DNA of 64,000 nt, taken from contig JADKBS010000012.1 in the NCBI GenBank assembly GCA_016714985.1, positions 186,001 to 250,000 of the forward strand, in the 5' to 3' direction. Position numbers and translations under genes: made by a program. This document shows positions 18,514 to 26,595 of the stretch, piece by piece (within the stretch, counting starts at the first letter, position 1; each line of letters opens with the position of its first letter). The stretch comes from Saprospiraceae bacterium (GTDB lineage: Bacteria > Bacteroidota > Bacteroidia > Chitinophagales > Saprospiraceae). The notes beneath the pieces were generated by a model. That model ran no database searches and was not told the origin of the DNA. It saw nothing but the letters and a program-made list of their open reading frames with translations.

Positions 18514-18963
18514 ATGCAAAACAGCATCACAGCAACGATTTCAAAAAAGGTATTGACCGAATTGGGCGAAGACAGCGCCGCCGAACTACGGGATTACCTC
18601 ACCCACCTTTTCACCCACTACGCAGCATCGAAGGAATGGAGCGAAGCCACCGACAACTGGAAAGGAGAGGCCATAACCGCCCACCGGGTTTTGTGCCGTG
18701 CCCTTGATGCCTTGCAAGCCTGGCAGATGCAAGGCAAAGCACCTGAGAACGTTTTGAGGCAATTGGGCGAAGCCGGGGCCGCCGAACTACGGGAATACCT
18801 CACCCACCTTTTCACCCACTACGCAGCATCGAAGGAATGGAGCGAGGCCACCGACAACTGGAAAGCCGACTGTACTATTTTCCATCGGGTTTTGTGCCGT
18901 TCCCTCGATAGCTTTCAAATCATTGAGTTTGAGGAAATACCGGCCTTGGAACTGACAGCGTAA
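18514..18963 (+). CDS. Hypothetical element protein with internal tandem duplication
   Basis: 149 aa, not recognised. It consists of two near-identical halves: LRDYLTHLFTHYAASKEW in the first and LREYLTHLFTHYAASKEW in the second, each followed by SEATDNWK and then HRVLCR(A/S)LD. The DNA copies (from 18561 and from 18762) are offset by exactly 201 bp and nearly identical over about 110 bp, so the duplication is recent. Each unit looks like a small helical domain. It begins 48 nt after the integrase stop and ends just before a strong terminator, so it is probably co-transcribed with int. No signal peptide or membrane segment. Confidence 0.75.
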   Translation: MQNSITATISKKVLTELGEDSAAELRDYLTHLFTHYAASKEWSEATDNWKGEAITAHRVLCRALDALQAWQMQGKAPENVLRQLGEAGAAELREYLTHLFTHYAASKEWSEATDNWKADCTIFHRVLCRSLDSFQIIEFEEIPALELTA

Positions 18964-18974
18964 CAAAAAAAAAG

Positions 18975-19003
18975 GCCCTGCCAATCTGAGCGACTGGCAG
19001 GGC
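18975..19003 (+). terminator. Rho-independent-like terminator after the duplicated-domain gene
   Basis: Perfect 9-bp stem GCCCTGCCA / TGGCAGGGC with an 11-nt loop, directly after the stop codon and preceded by an A-run. It works best read on the minus strand (T-run after the stem) but also closes the int unit on the plus strand. Confidence 0.6.
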
Positions 19004-19030
19004 TTACCAAAAATCGAAAATTCGTTTAAG

Positions 19031-19963
19031 ATGGACAAAATTAGCATCTATTTCGCATTTGACCCATGCCCAGACACAAAGGAGAGCCGGAAAACCTTTG
19101 AGGAAAGGGATAAGTGGCTATTCAAGGACTATGAACGCTTTGAAATGGAGCTAAGGGGTAGCCCTGACTTTCCAAACGACCAACTTGAAACATTGCAGCT
19201 TAGAAATACTGCTTTGAAAGTATTGGCAGCCCCGATGTACGTTGATGGGCGCAAGATTGCCAGCACTGAGTTTCTCCATGCTGGACTGGAAAAAACAGCC
19301 CTCAAACGCCTCGAAAAGCTGGAAACTGTTTTATTGAAATTAGAGCATGAAGCCCTGGGCAACGACAAAAACGACTTCCAAACCTTCAAATTTGCCCGTA
19401 TGCTCGAAAAGGTGAAAGGCATTTTGAGCGATTTCGGCAAGGCCATTGAAAGGAGAGAGGTTGAAGTTTGGGAATGGTCAAACCATTACACCTATGCAGG
19501 ACAATTTCATTTCCGAACACTTGAAACATTTGACCAAAGCACCCAATTCGAGACCGTTTTTGAAAATGGGGAATTTCATTGCCGACGTGTCACCCCACCG
19601 CCTACTGAAACACTTGACAGCCTGCCGGAACCTGAGCGCAAGGCCATAGCGCCCGCCGACCTGCCTACATTCGATGAACTGTTTACCGACCCCGCTTTTC
19701 TGCCAAAGACCTTTTCAGCTATGCGGAAAATGGGCATTATCAATGATGCCGACCAATGGATTTATTCAGATAAAAAGAAAGGGGCAATAGTTGCTGTTAT
19801 TGATGTTTTGAATAAACGGGATGCACTTCAAAAACTACTTGTTTCTCAATTGGCAGAATCATTGGCAAAGCGAATAGGTACTACCATTGGAGCACGTACC
19901 ACAAGGGAGCGCCCACAGTATTATGAAGCCTTATTTCTTGAATTGTGCTCACGTATAAGCTAA
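19031..19963 (+). CDS. Hypothetical element protein
   Basis: 310 aa, soluble and charged, no recognised domain. The N-terminal 180 residues are predicted helical with many Lys/Glu. The C-terminal 100 residues (from about LPTFDELFTDPAF to QYYEALFLELCSRIS) contain a possible small helical DNA-binding-like region similar in layout to the C-terminal domains of Bacteroidota mobile-element proteins such as RteC. That resemblance is weak and unproven. It is an accessory gene of the tRNA-Phe element, upstream of the HTH gene by 80 bp. Confidence 0.65.
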   Translation: MDKISIYFAFDPCPDTKESRKTFEERDKWLFKDYERFEMELRGSPDFPNDQLETLQLRNTALKVLAAPMYVDGRKIASTEFLHAGLEKTALKRLEKLETVLLKLEHEALGNDKNDFQTFKFARMLEKVKGILSDFGKAIERREVEVWEWSNHYTYAGQFHFRTLETFDQSTQFETVFENGEFHCRRVTPPPTETLDSLPEPERKAIAPADLPTFDELFTDPAFLPKTFSAMRKMGIINDADQWIYSDKKKGAIVAVIDVLNKRDALQKLLVSQLAESLAKRIGTTIGARTTRERPQYYEALFLELCSRIS

Positions 19964-20043
19964 TTTTCCGCCGAATCCGCCAAATGTGGAAACGGCTTGT
20001 ATGTTATCCCATTCCAGCCGTTTTTTGTGTCAAAAATAATGAT

Positions 20044-20367
20044 ATGAAAAACGGAGTAGTTTTATTTCCTATGCCAGTTGATGAATTGCAAATCTTAATC
20101 ATTGACTGCGTAGCCACCTGCCTAAAGCATAACTCACCACTGCCAAAGGATGAGTTTTCAGACCTGCCGGAATTGATGACCCGCAAACAGGCTGCAAAAG
20201 CCCTTAGTATTTCCCTCGGAACGCTGGACACATGGAGCCGTGAAGGTCGCATTACCAAGGTGCGAAACGGCGGAATTGTCCGCTTTAAAAAATCTGAGCT
20301 ACTGGCAGCTTTTAAGAGCCTGACAGATAGCAAACATTCACGTCCATTAACTCGACTTCAACAATGA
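20044..20367 (+). CDS. Excisionase-like helix-turn-helix protein
   Basis: 107 aa. The C-terminal half (about 42-92) is a MerR/excisionase-type helix-turn-helix: LMTRKQAAKALSISLGTLDTW, then SREGRITKVRNGGIVRFKKSELLAAF. This is the fold of Bacteroidota xis-like proteins that bend DNA at att sites or regulate element genes. Start 20044 is preferred; a longer reading from 19945 adds a poorly conserved stretch. Its stop overlaps the next gene's ATG (ATGA), which implies coupling. Confidence 0.82.
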   Translation: MKNGVVLFPMPVDELQILIIDCVATCLKHNSPLPKDEFSDLPELMTRKQAAKALSISLGTLDTWSREGRITKVRNGGIVRFKKSELLAAFKSLTDSKHSRPLTRLQQ

Positions 20368-20746
20368 CAGACTACACAACCACCGCAACCGAAATGCCCG
20401 CCGATGAAACGGGCAACTACACTGCCACCGAAACGCCCGCCGATGGAGCGGGCAACTACATTGCCACCACCACGAAGGCGAAGCACCAACGCAGCGCCCC
20501 GCAAAAAGTGGCCGCTACCTCGATACTTGCCTTTTACCAAGAAAGGGCAAAGGGAACGTTTACGGGCATAGAAAAGAGCGTACTACAATCATTGGGAGCG
20601 GGCAAGGCAATGACCCGCCGACAGCTCGCAAAGGACGCCGGAAAAGCGAACCAAGCGGGATTTGTGCCGCAATGTCAAACCTCGAAAAGAAAGGTTTGGT
20701 GAGAGTAGCTTTGAGGCCAAATGTCCAGAATCAAAGAAGCTGGTAA
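20364..20746 (+). CDS. Winged-helix DNA-binding protein, element-encoded (frameshift near 20660)
   Basis: 127 aa after repair. A low-complexity Thr/Ala-rich head has a repeated ADETGNYTATE / ADGAGNYIATT unit. It is followed by a wHTH-like part: SILAFYQERAKGTFTG, TRRQLAKDAGKANQAG, then AAMSNLEKKGLVRVALRPNV, where the last is a recognition helix plus wing. The published frame ends early at 20702; one extra G in GCGGGA near 20660 joins both parts. It is coupled to the upstream HTH gene by an ATGA overlap. Probably a regulator of the element; the target is unknown. Confidence 0.65.
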
Positions 20747-21038
20747 GCTGGTTTGCGCTTTGCCAATCGCCTTGGAATGAATCACTAACAAACCTAGTAG
20801 CACCTCAACAGCCCGCATTGAGCAACGGGGCAACGGCCATGCCATAGGCCCGCCACTACTGCAACGACTGACTAAGGCCGGAATTTCAAGCCATGAAGCC
20901 AGCGACCCAAACCGGGCATTGGCGAAGCCTTGCTATTTCGTGCCTTTTTCAGCCGTTGGGAGATGGAATAAACCGGGCCGAAACATTGGCAGCAATGCAA
21001 TTAAAGCAGGCGGGAAACTGCCTAAAATTCAAAGTCTT

Positions 21039-22056
21039 ATGAAAGAAGGTTTTGTACCAATTCCAAGGGAGGTTTTCGATAGCCCGTACTACTTAGAAGC
21101 CAAGCAGCGGGAAATGACACATTTCGAGGCACAAATAGACCTTTATTATATGGCAAGATGGCAACCGGGTGAACGTGTCATAAATGGCCAACTATTTTCA
21201 TTGGAAGTAGGTCAAATTGTTGCCTCATTGCGCTTTCTGCTAACCCGATGGAATTGGAAAAGCACAAAAAAGGTTTCCACCTTTCTAAATAACCTCCAAA
21301 AAGAGGGGCGAATTAGTCACGAAACGGAAACAGGTATCACAATCATAACTATCTGGAAACGTTGGGGTTATGAATCTCAAAACAACGAAGGGGAAACAGT
21401 CGGGAAACAGTCGGGAAACACCAAAGAAACAGCCGGGAAACAGTCGGGAAACAGTCGGGAAACAGTCGGGAAACAAATACAAGAAAGTAAGAAAGAAATA
21501 GAAAGTAAGAATGAAAAGAACCAACAAGCAGCGGGCGAAATTTTTGAAAAACTCTCCAAACGTGTTGGGCCAATTACCGCCAAAATTTGCATCGAAGGAA
21601 ATGTCGGGCAAATAGTTGGAGACGCCAAACGGCCCCAGTTGTTGAGATGGTTGGAACATAAGTTCACCAAAGGCCAGCCAGTCACTACAACGCAAGTATT
21701 GTTTGCAATTGTCCAGCAATTCCAAGAAAACGACCTCGAAACTTTGGCGAACAGCGTAACCGAAAGCATCGGCGGCGACTATTCCCGCCTGGTTATCTCA
21801 AAGCAAGGGAAACAAAAGCGGCCAAACCTCACCACCTTTCCCGAACAATTGGAAACCTGGCATTGAGGCCGAACTGAAACTGACACCCGACCAAGCCATC
21901 AAATACTATGAGCATCTCATGGGGTTGGGTTGGTTCAAAACAACCGAACAGGGGCAACCCTATTGGAACCGACCCGAAAAAAGGGGCAAGGCCCAAAATG
22001 GGGGAAATGTGGGGGCCGAAATAGGAGCATTGGCGCAAAAAATGAAAGTAGGGTAA
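21039..22056 (+). CDS. Replication-like protein with winged-helix N-terminus (frameshift near 21840)
   Basis: 338 aa after repair. The N-terminal 100 residues, from MKEGFVPIPREVFDSPYY through LLTRWNWKSTKKVSTFLNNL and KEGRISHETETGITIITIW, match the wHTH head of phage and plasmid replication-initiation (DnaD/replisome-organiser-like) proteins. A repetitive linker (GETVGKQSGN units) is encoded by eight 11-bp tandem repeats. A C-terminal helical part ends TPDQAIKYYEHLMGLGW and a basic tail. The plus frame stops at 21866; removing one T from CCTTTCCC near 21840 gives the longer protein. ATG 21039 fits the domain start, but an in-frame ATG at 20919 is possible. Confidence 0.7.
21390..21477 (+). repeat. 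Iteron-like array: eight 11-bp tandem repeats inside the replication gene
   Basis: Eight units in perfect 11-bp register with consensus CGGGAAACAGT. Five match fully or differ only at the first base; three are diverged. Each unit spans about one helical turn. Phage lambda carries its origin iterons inside gene O, so this layout suggests the element's replication origin. Function is inferred. Confidence 0.8.
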
Positions 22057-22080
22057 ATGTCGGCGGCACTGGCAAAGTGT

Positions 22081-23320
22081 GAGGCATGGCCGCCGTTATG
22101 AGGCTGGACGGGCAAGCCCTTCGCCCTTCGCATGGCCAGCACCACCGACCCGCATGGAGCAACCATAGGCCAACGGGCAAGCATAGCCGACGTGGTGAGG
22201 TCATACGGGCCAGCCCTTCGCCCTGCACATGGCCAGCACCGACCCACATAGGAGACACCGACGCCAACGGGCAACGGTCATTCTTATTTGCAGTGCATTT
22301 GCATTGTTGATAAAGCGCAATGTTTGAGGCATGGCCGACGTGGTGAGGTCATACGGGCAAGCCCTTCGCCCTGCACATGGCCACCACTTCCAACGTGCCA
22401 AGCTGGACACCACCGACCCGCATGGAGCCACCGACGCCACCGGGCAAGCATAGCCGACGTGGTGAGGTCATACGGGCAAGCCCTTCGCCCTTCGCATGGC
22501 CAGCACCACCGACCTGCATGGAGCAACCATAGGCCAACGGGCAAGCATAGCCGACGTGGTGAGGTCATACGGGCAAGCCCTTCGCCCTGCACATGAAGCA
22601 ACCATAGGCAGACGGGCAAGCATAGCCGACGTGGTGAGGTCATACGGGCAAGCCCTTCGCCCTGCACATGGAGCAACTACACCGACCCACATGAAGCAAC
22701 CATAGGCAGACGGGCAAGCATAGCCGACGTGGTGAGGTCATACGGGCAAGCCCTTCGCCCCGCACATGGAGCAACTACACCGACCCACATGAAGCAACCA
22801 TAGGCAGACGGGCAAGCATAGCTGACGTGGTGCGGTCATACGGGCAAGCCCTTCGCCCTGCACATGGAGCAACTACACCGACCCACATGAAGCAACCATA
22901 GGCAGACGGGCAAGCATAGCCGACGTGGTGAGGTCATACGGGCAAGCCCTTCGCCCTGCACATGGAGCAACTACACCGACCCGCATGGAGCAACCACCGA
23001 CGCCACCGGGCAAGCATAGCCGCCGTGGTGAGGTCATACGGGCAAGCCCTTCGCCCTGCACATGGAGCAACTACACCGACCCGCATGGAGCAACCACCGA
23101 CGCCACCGGGCAAGCATAGCCGCCGTGGTGATGTCATACGGGCAAGCCCTTCGCCCTGCACATGGAGCAACTACACCGACCCGCATGGAGAAACTATAGG
23201 CCACCGGGCAAGCATAGCCGCCGTGGTGAGGTCATACTGGCCAGCCCTTCGCCCTTCACATGGAGCAACTACACCGACCCGCATGGAGCAACCACCGACG
23301 CCACCGGGCAAGCATAGCCA
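22081..23320 (+). repeat. Array of ~100-bp tandem repeats, non-coding
   Basis: Eleven copies of a unit containing GTGGTGAGGTCATACGGGC, AAGCCCTTCGCCCTGCACA and CGACCCRCATGRAGCAAC. Marker spacing is irregular at the left (about 148, 120, 96, 77 bp) and settles to 97-100 bp towards the right. The unit is GC-rich and not a multiple of three, so reading frames rotate and the apparent ORFs on both strands are by-products. There are no unique spacers, so it is not CRISPR. A non-repeat stretch near 22285-22330 (TTATTTGC...GATAAAGCGC) resembles sequence just after the array (23325-23370). Confidence 0.9.
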
Positions 23321-23506
23321 TGTTTATTTACATCGTAATTGCGCACAAAAACAATGATAAAGCGCCTGTTATTGGCATATTCATGTCCTTGGCAACACTG
23401 GCAAGCCCTACGCAAGGCCGCCATAGGTGGGGGGGTAGGTCAATCTTAAAAGAGGTCGGTCACAACATCGCAGCCCCAACCCTACGCACACGGCGGGTAA
23501 AATTTT

Positions 23507-23571
23507 GGGAGGGGGGGGGTATAAATGGCCGGGTAATTCTCGAAAATAGGGAGGGGGGGGTATCAATGGCC
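23507..23571 (+). repeat. Two copies of a poly-G motif
   Basis: GGGA followed by 8-9 G then TATMAATGGCC occurs at about 23507-23530 and again at 23548-23571. The G-tracts are the longest in the element and sit between the tandem array and the right end. No gene starts nearby. Confidence 0.65.
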
Positions 23572-23678
23572 GTTTTTCCGTAAATTTGCCAAGCTGTTTG
23601 CACCTCGATTGTTTCGCACCTTTCCTGAGCTTCACGGCTTTTGTGCAAACAGCCTCCTTTCCCCTTCATTTTTCCCGT

Positions 23679-23700
23679 AGTGTCAACCACAGTGTCAACC
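23679..23700. promoter_or_regulatory. Candidate integrase arm-type site, right
   Basis: 22 bp identical to 17092-17113, 55 bp inside the right att site. See the left copy for interpretation. Confidence 0.6.
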
Positions 23701-23709
23701 GCAAAAGAA

Positions 23710-23742
23710 AAGCCCTTGCAATTCGTTGAATTACAAGGGCTT
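23710..23742 (-). terminator. Terminator for tRNA-Phe, lying within the element
   Basis: Perfect stem AAGCCCTTG / CAAGGGCTT with a 15-nt loop, 14 bp beyond the tRNA 3' end. It is followed on the minus strand by TTCTTTTGC. Because it is inside the att boundary, the element seems to supply the tRNA with a new terminator. Confidence 0.65.
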
Positions 23743-23755
23743 ATGATTTTGGTTT

Positions 23756-23779
23756 GTGGTGAAAGAGGGAATCGAACCC
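23756..23779. repeat. att site, tRNA-proximal copy
   Basis: 24 bp shared with 16962-16985. All but one base belong to the acceptor stem and T-arm of tRNA-Phe, so integration left the tRNA gene intact. Confidence 0.88.
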
Positions 23780-23829
23780 CCGACACAAGGATTTTCAGTC
23801 CTTTGCTCTACCAACTGAGCTACTTCACC
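23757..23829 (-). tRNA. tRNA-Phe (anticodon GAA)
   Basis: 73 nt fold into a full cloverleaf: acceptor GGTGAAG / TTTCACC, D-arm GCTC / GAGC, anticodon stem AAGGA / TCCTT around loop CTGAAAA, and T-arm around TTCGATT. The CCA end is not encoded beyond the discriminator A. It serves as the attachment site of the 6.8 kb element to its left. Confidence 0.97.
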
Positions 23830-23864
23830 TTGATTTGCATTTGACCTTTTGCCAAAAGCGAGCG

Positions 23865-23894
23865 CAAAGATATAGGCTTTTTTAAATTTTCAAA
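23865..23894 (-). promoter_or_regulatory. tRNA-Phe promoter (TTTG, 18 bp, TATCTTTG)
   Basis: Textbook Bacteroidota promoter on the minus strand, ending 35 bp ahead of the tRNA 5' end. Confidence 0.75.
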
Positions 23895-23985
23895 CCCTAA
23901 AAAACTTTTTTCAAAAAAACTTCTCTGGAGGGTTTAGTTCCCTGCCCACCAACTTTCTTTGCGGACAAAATGTTCCATAGCGGTC

Positions 23986-24639
23986 ATGAAAAAAAATCCT
24001 TCCCTGAGTTTGCTCAAGCGCCTGTCCATCGGATTCCTCGTCTTGGTAATGGCGCTGCTTGCCTATTACCATTTTTGGTTCCTGCGGTTGCCCGATAGGG
24101 CTTTGCCCACTGAACCCAAGGCCATCCTCAGCCCGGCCAACGGCGAGGTAGTGGCCATCTTGCACTGGACAAAGGACTCACTGGCCTGGGAAAAGGACGC
24201 TGGCGTGGTGCAGGTCATGACCTCCGATGTGGACAGCAGCGGCTGGTTGATAGCCATTGAAATGGACGTGACCAATGTCCACTACCAGCGGGTGCCACTT
24301 GCGGGTCGGTTCCTCAAGAACGAATATGTGAAAGGCCGTTTCAACAATGCCCTGGTTCAGACCAATCGTTTCGGCCTGCGCCTCGAAAACGAGCGGAACG
24401 ATATGCTTTTTGAAACGGAAAGTGGCATGAAATACAAGGTAGTGCAAGTGGCTGGGCTGGTAGCCCGCCGCATCGAAGACTTCGTGGAGCCTCAACAAGC
24501 GGTCAAGGCTGGCGATGTCATTGGCTTGATAAAACTGGGCAGCCAAGTCGGATTGGTGCTGCCAGAAAATACCATTCCCAATGTCCAACTCGGCCAAATC
24601 GTGGTGGATGGGGAGACGGTCATTGCGAAGTTGAAATAA
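23986..24639 (+). CDS. psd: Phosphatidylserine decarboxylase family protein
   Basis: Converts phosphatidylserine to phosphatidylethanolamine at the inner membrane. It is 217 aa, the short class common in Bacteroidota. A membrane segment (about 12-30) is followed by the family motifs: LSPANGEVV near 50, MDVTNVHYQRVPLAG near 95, and the C-terminal LGSQVGLVLPE, whose Gly-Ser is the expected self-cleavage site that creates the pyruvoyl cofactor. The usual sequence there is GSRVD; the Gln-Val-Gly variant is mild. ATG 23986 is preferred over one nine codons upstream. The stop is one base ahead of a double-hairpin element. Confidence 0.88.
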   Translation: MKKNPSLSLLKRLSIGFLVLVMALLAYYHFWFLRLPDRALPTEPKAILSPANGEVVAILHWTKDSLAWEKDAGVVQVMTSDVDSSGWLIAIEMDVTNVHYQRVPLAGRFLKNEYVKGRFNNALVQTNRFGLRLENERNDMLFETESGMKYKVVQVAGLVARRIEDFVEPQQAVKAGDVIGLIKLGSQVGLVLPENTIPNVQLGQIVVDGETVIAKLK

Positions 24640-24640
24640 G

Positions 24641-24728
24641 GTAACTACCGAGGAGGGTGTGGGAGGAGAGAAAAAATTTCATTGAAAATCAATTTTTCCC
24701 AAAAAAACACCCACTGGGAAGCAGTTAC
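24641..24728 (-). repeat. Double-hairpin intergenic element, copy 2, inverted and internally deleted
   Basis: 88 bp bounded by GTAACTACC and GAAGCAGTTAC. It aligns to the reverse complement of copies 3 and 4 but lacks the two central arms, so only the outer arm of hairpin 2 (GGGTGTGGGAGGAGAG) and the outer arm of hairpin 1 (TTTTTCCCAAAAAAACACCC) remain. It fills the gap between two convergent genes. Confidence 0.75.
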
Positions 24729-24740
24729 GAAATAAGCAGG

Positions 24741-25583
24741 TTATAACTCGTTGAACCGCTCGTTGACAACCACCCTTCCGCTTTCACTGCGCATCAGGCT
24801 GGCACAAGCCGTCTGTGGGTCGTGCTCGAAAATCAGCCGCCAATCGTTGTCCACGGCGTTTTCAAGGAGCCAAGTTTTTTCCTCCAAGGTCGTCAGGGGC
24901 CGAATGTCATAAGCCATAACCCACGGCATGTTGAGGTGGTAGGTGGCGGGCATCGTGTCTGCGCAATAGACGTACCTACCTTTCGGCGCATCAATATGAA
25001 GTACCATCATGGCATCGGTGTGGCCGTGGGTGAACTGCACCTTAAGTCCCGGCAACCAATCCACCATATCCCGTTGAACGTCAATGAACTGCAACCGCCC
25101 TGCCTCCTTCAGTGGTACGAAGTTTTCCTTCAAGAACGAGGCTTTTTCCTTCTCGTTTGGCTCCATCGCCGTGCGCCATTGTACCTCGTTCGACCAGTAG
25201 GTGGCATTGGGGAAAGTGGGCACCAATTTGCCGTTGGCATCCAGGCTCACGCCGCCGCCACAGTGGTCGAAGTGTAGGTGCGTCAGGAACCCATCCGTGA
25301 TTTCGTCTGGCGAAACATGTCGCTCAGCCAAAGCAGGTAGCGTGGATACCGCTCCGTCCGGTTCAAAGAAACTGCGCCATTTTGCATCCTGTTTGTCGCC
25401 GATGCTGCAGTCCACGAGGATTTTTCGGTCGCCTGTCTCGATGAGCAAGCAACGCAAGGCCCATGTACAAAGGTTGTTCTCATCGGCGGGGTTGGCCTTG
25501 TTCCACAGGCGCTTTGGCACAATGCCGAACATGGCGCCGCCGTCGAGCTTGAAAGTGCCGGTGGGGAGGAGGGATAGTTGCAT
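24741..25583 (-). CDS. MBL-fold metallo-hydrolase
   Basis: 280-residue metallo-beta-lactamase-fold enzyme. The zinc motif THLHFDHCGG gives His102, His104, Asp106 and His107. Further ligands are His in THGHTDA near 185, Asp in YCADTMPA near 210 and His in IFEHDPQ near 255. The layout with ITDGFLTHLHFDHCGG and the second-site residues fits the lactonase/quorum-quenching-like (AttM/AidC) branch or a general hydrolase; the substrate cannot be decided. It begins 8 nt after the PPOX-type gene stop on the same strand, likely one unit. Confidence 0.88.
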   Translation of the reverse strand: MQLSLLPTGTFKLDGGAMFGIVPKRLWNKANPADENNLCTWALRCLLIETGDRKILVDCSIGDKQDAKWRSFFEPDGAVSTLPALAERHVSPDEITDGFLTHLHFDHCGGGVSLDANGKLVPTFPNATYWSNEVQWRTAMEPNEKEKASFLKENFVPLKEAGRLQFIDVQRDMVDWLPGLKVQFTHGHTDAMMVLHIDAPKGRYVYCADTMPATYHLNMPWVMAYDIRPLTTLEEKTWLLENAVDNDWRLIFEHDPQTACASLMRSESGRVVVNERFNEL

Positions 25584-25630
25584 TTACGATTTACGATTTC
25601 GGATTTACGATTTCGGATTGGTGATTTTGG
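25582..25630. repeat. Short-period microsatellite at a gene junction
   Basis: Repeated ATTTACGATTTCGG-like units. They cover the last codons of the PPOX-type gene and the 8-bp junction with the MBL gene, giving that protein an odd NHQSEIVNPKS tail. Confidence 0.6.
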
Positions 25631-26187
25631 ACGCACCAATCAAGATTATGTGCAGTAGGCAGACCGTCAATACTGACCTTGTTTTTGTCTTGAATATATT
25701 GCTTCAGGCCATCACTGCCCTTTTTCTCCGCCCAATCGAAAAGGTGGGGACGCATTCCTTTGTACTCCATGAGGGGGACGCCATAGCCACACGAGGTCTG
25801 TACAAGGTCAATATTGGCAACGATTAGCTGGCGGGTGGAAGGGTAAAGCTGGAAATGAGGCGCATAAGTTTCCCAGTGCTCCGAGCCGGGCAACACCGTA
25901 TAGCCTTTTCCATATAGCCGCAGGATATTTGGCGGCCCATCGAAGGAGCAGAACATGAAGGTGATGCGTCCATTTTCGAGCAGGTGCGCCGAAGTCTCAT
26001 TGCCGCTGCCCACGAAGTCCATGTACCCCACCCGATTGTCGGAAAGTACTTTGAAGCCATCAATCCCTTTTGGCGAAAGGTTGATGCGGCCCTCTTCACC
26101 AAGTGGCGACGATGCCACGAAGAACATTTGCTGTTTTTCGATGAACTCCCGGTGGTGGGATTGGATATAGTCACTGAACTTGCCCAT
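25591..26187 (-). CDS. Pyridoxamine 5'-phosphate oxidase-fold protein
   Basis: 198 aa with the split-barrel flavin-binding fold of the PPOX-like family: QMFFVASSPLGEEGRINLSPKG near 20-41, VGYMDFVGSGNETSAHLLENGRITFMFCSFDGPPNILRLYGKG near 53-95, then SCGYGVPLMEYKG. Likely binds FMN or F420-like cofactor; the actual reaction is unknown and this branch is distinct from PdxH. The last 12 or so residues come from a microsatellite and probably do not matter to the fold. It lies directly upstream of the MBL-fold gene. Confidence 0.85.
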   Translation of the reverse strand: MGKFSDYIQSHHREFIEKQQMFFVASSPLGEEGRINLSPKGIDGFKVLSDNRVGYMDFVGSGNETSAHLLENGRITFMFCSFDGPPNILRLYGKGYTVLPGSEHWETYAPHFQLYPSTRQLIVANIDLVQTSCGYGVPLMEYKGMRPHLFDWAEKKGSDGLKQYIQDKNKVSIDGLPTAHNLDWCVQNHQSEIVNPKS

Positions 26188-26319
26188 TGCTAACTGTTTT
26201 GAAGGGCAATATTAGGCAAACTAAAGGAGGTTGGAGTACCTAAACACCACCAATCAAGGTTCAATGAAGTGGTCGTCTATTTCTTTCCCAAAATTCAAAT
26301 TGCGCCTTCGCGCTTTGTC

Positions 26320-26520
26320 ACAAATCCCAAGGGGGGTGGTGGCCCCCCTATTTTGTGGGGGCTGGTTTTTTTCTTTTTTTTTTCCCCACCCCAAATTTTT
26401 TGGGGGCCCGCCCCCCCCCCCGGCCCCCCCCCCCGTTGTTGTTTGGGCGGGGAAGGGCCCCGGCGCTTCCCCCGGGGACAAATTTTTCGAAAAACACGGG
26501 GTGTGGGGGGGGGGGGTTAC
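26320..26520. other. Homopolymer-rich block, probable assembly or sequencing artefact
   Basis: About 200 bp made almost only of homopolymer runs (C10-C12, G10-G13, T8-T9), unlike anything else in the window. The gap 26188-26595 holds no convincing gene; the apparent Pro/Gly-rich ORFs on both strands follow from the runs. Confidence 0.75.
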
Positions 26521-26595
26521 AGGTGAACGGTTAGACTTTAAGTATTTCGTTGAAATTAATTGATTTCTTAATTCCAATAAATCTTCAACCCAAAA

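Noticed and set aside
22081..23320. CRISPR array
   Set aside because: The whole ~100-bp unit repeats without unique spacers, and no cas genes are present.
22284..23357. Arg/Pro/His-rich ORFs of about 100-130 aa on both strands
   Set aside because: They follow from a GC-rich tandem repeat whose length is not a multiple of three; both strands stay open and composition is unnatural.
26231..26577. Pro/Gly-rich ORFs on both strands
   Set aside because: Products of homopolymer runs in a probable artefact.
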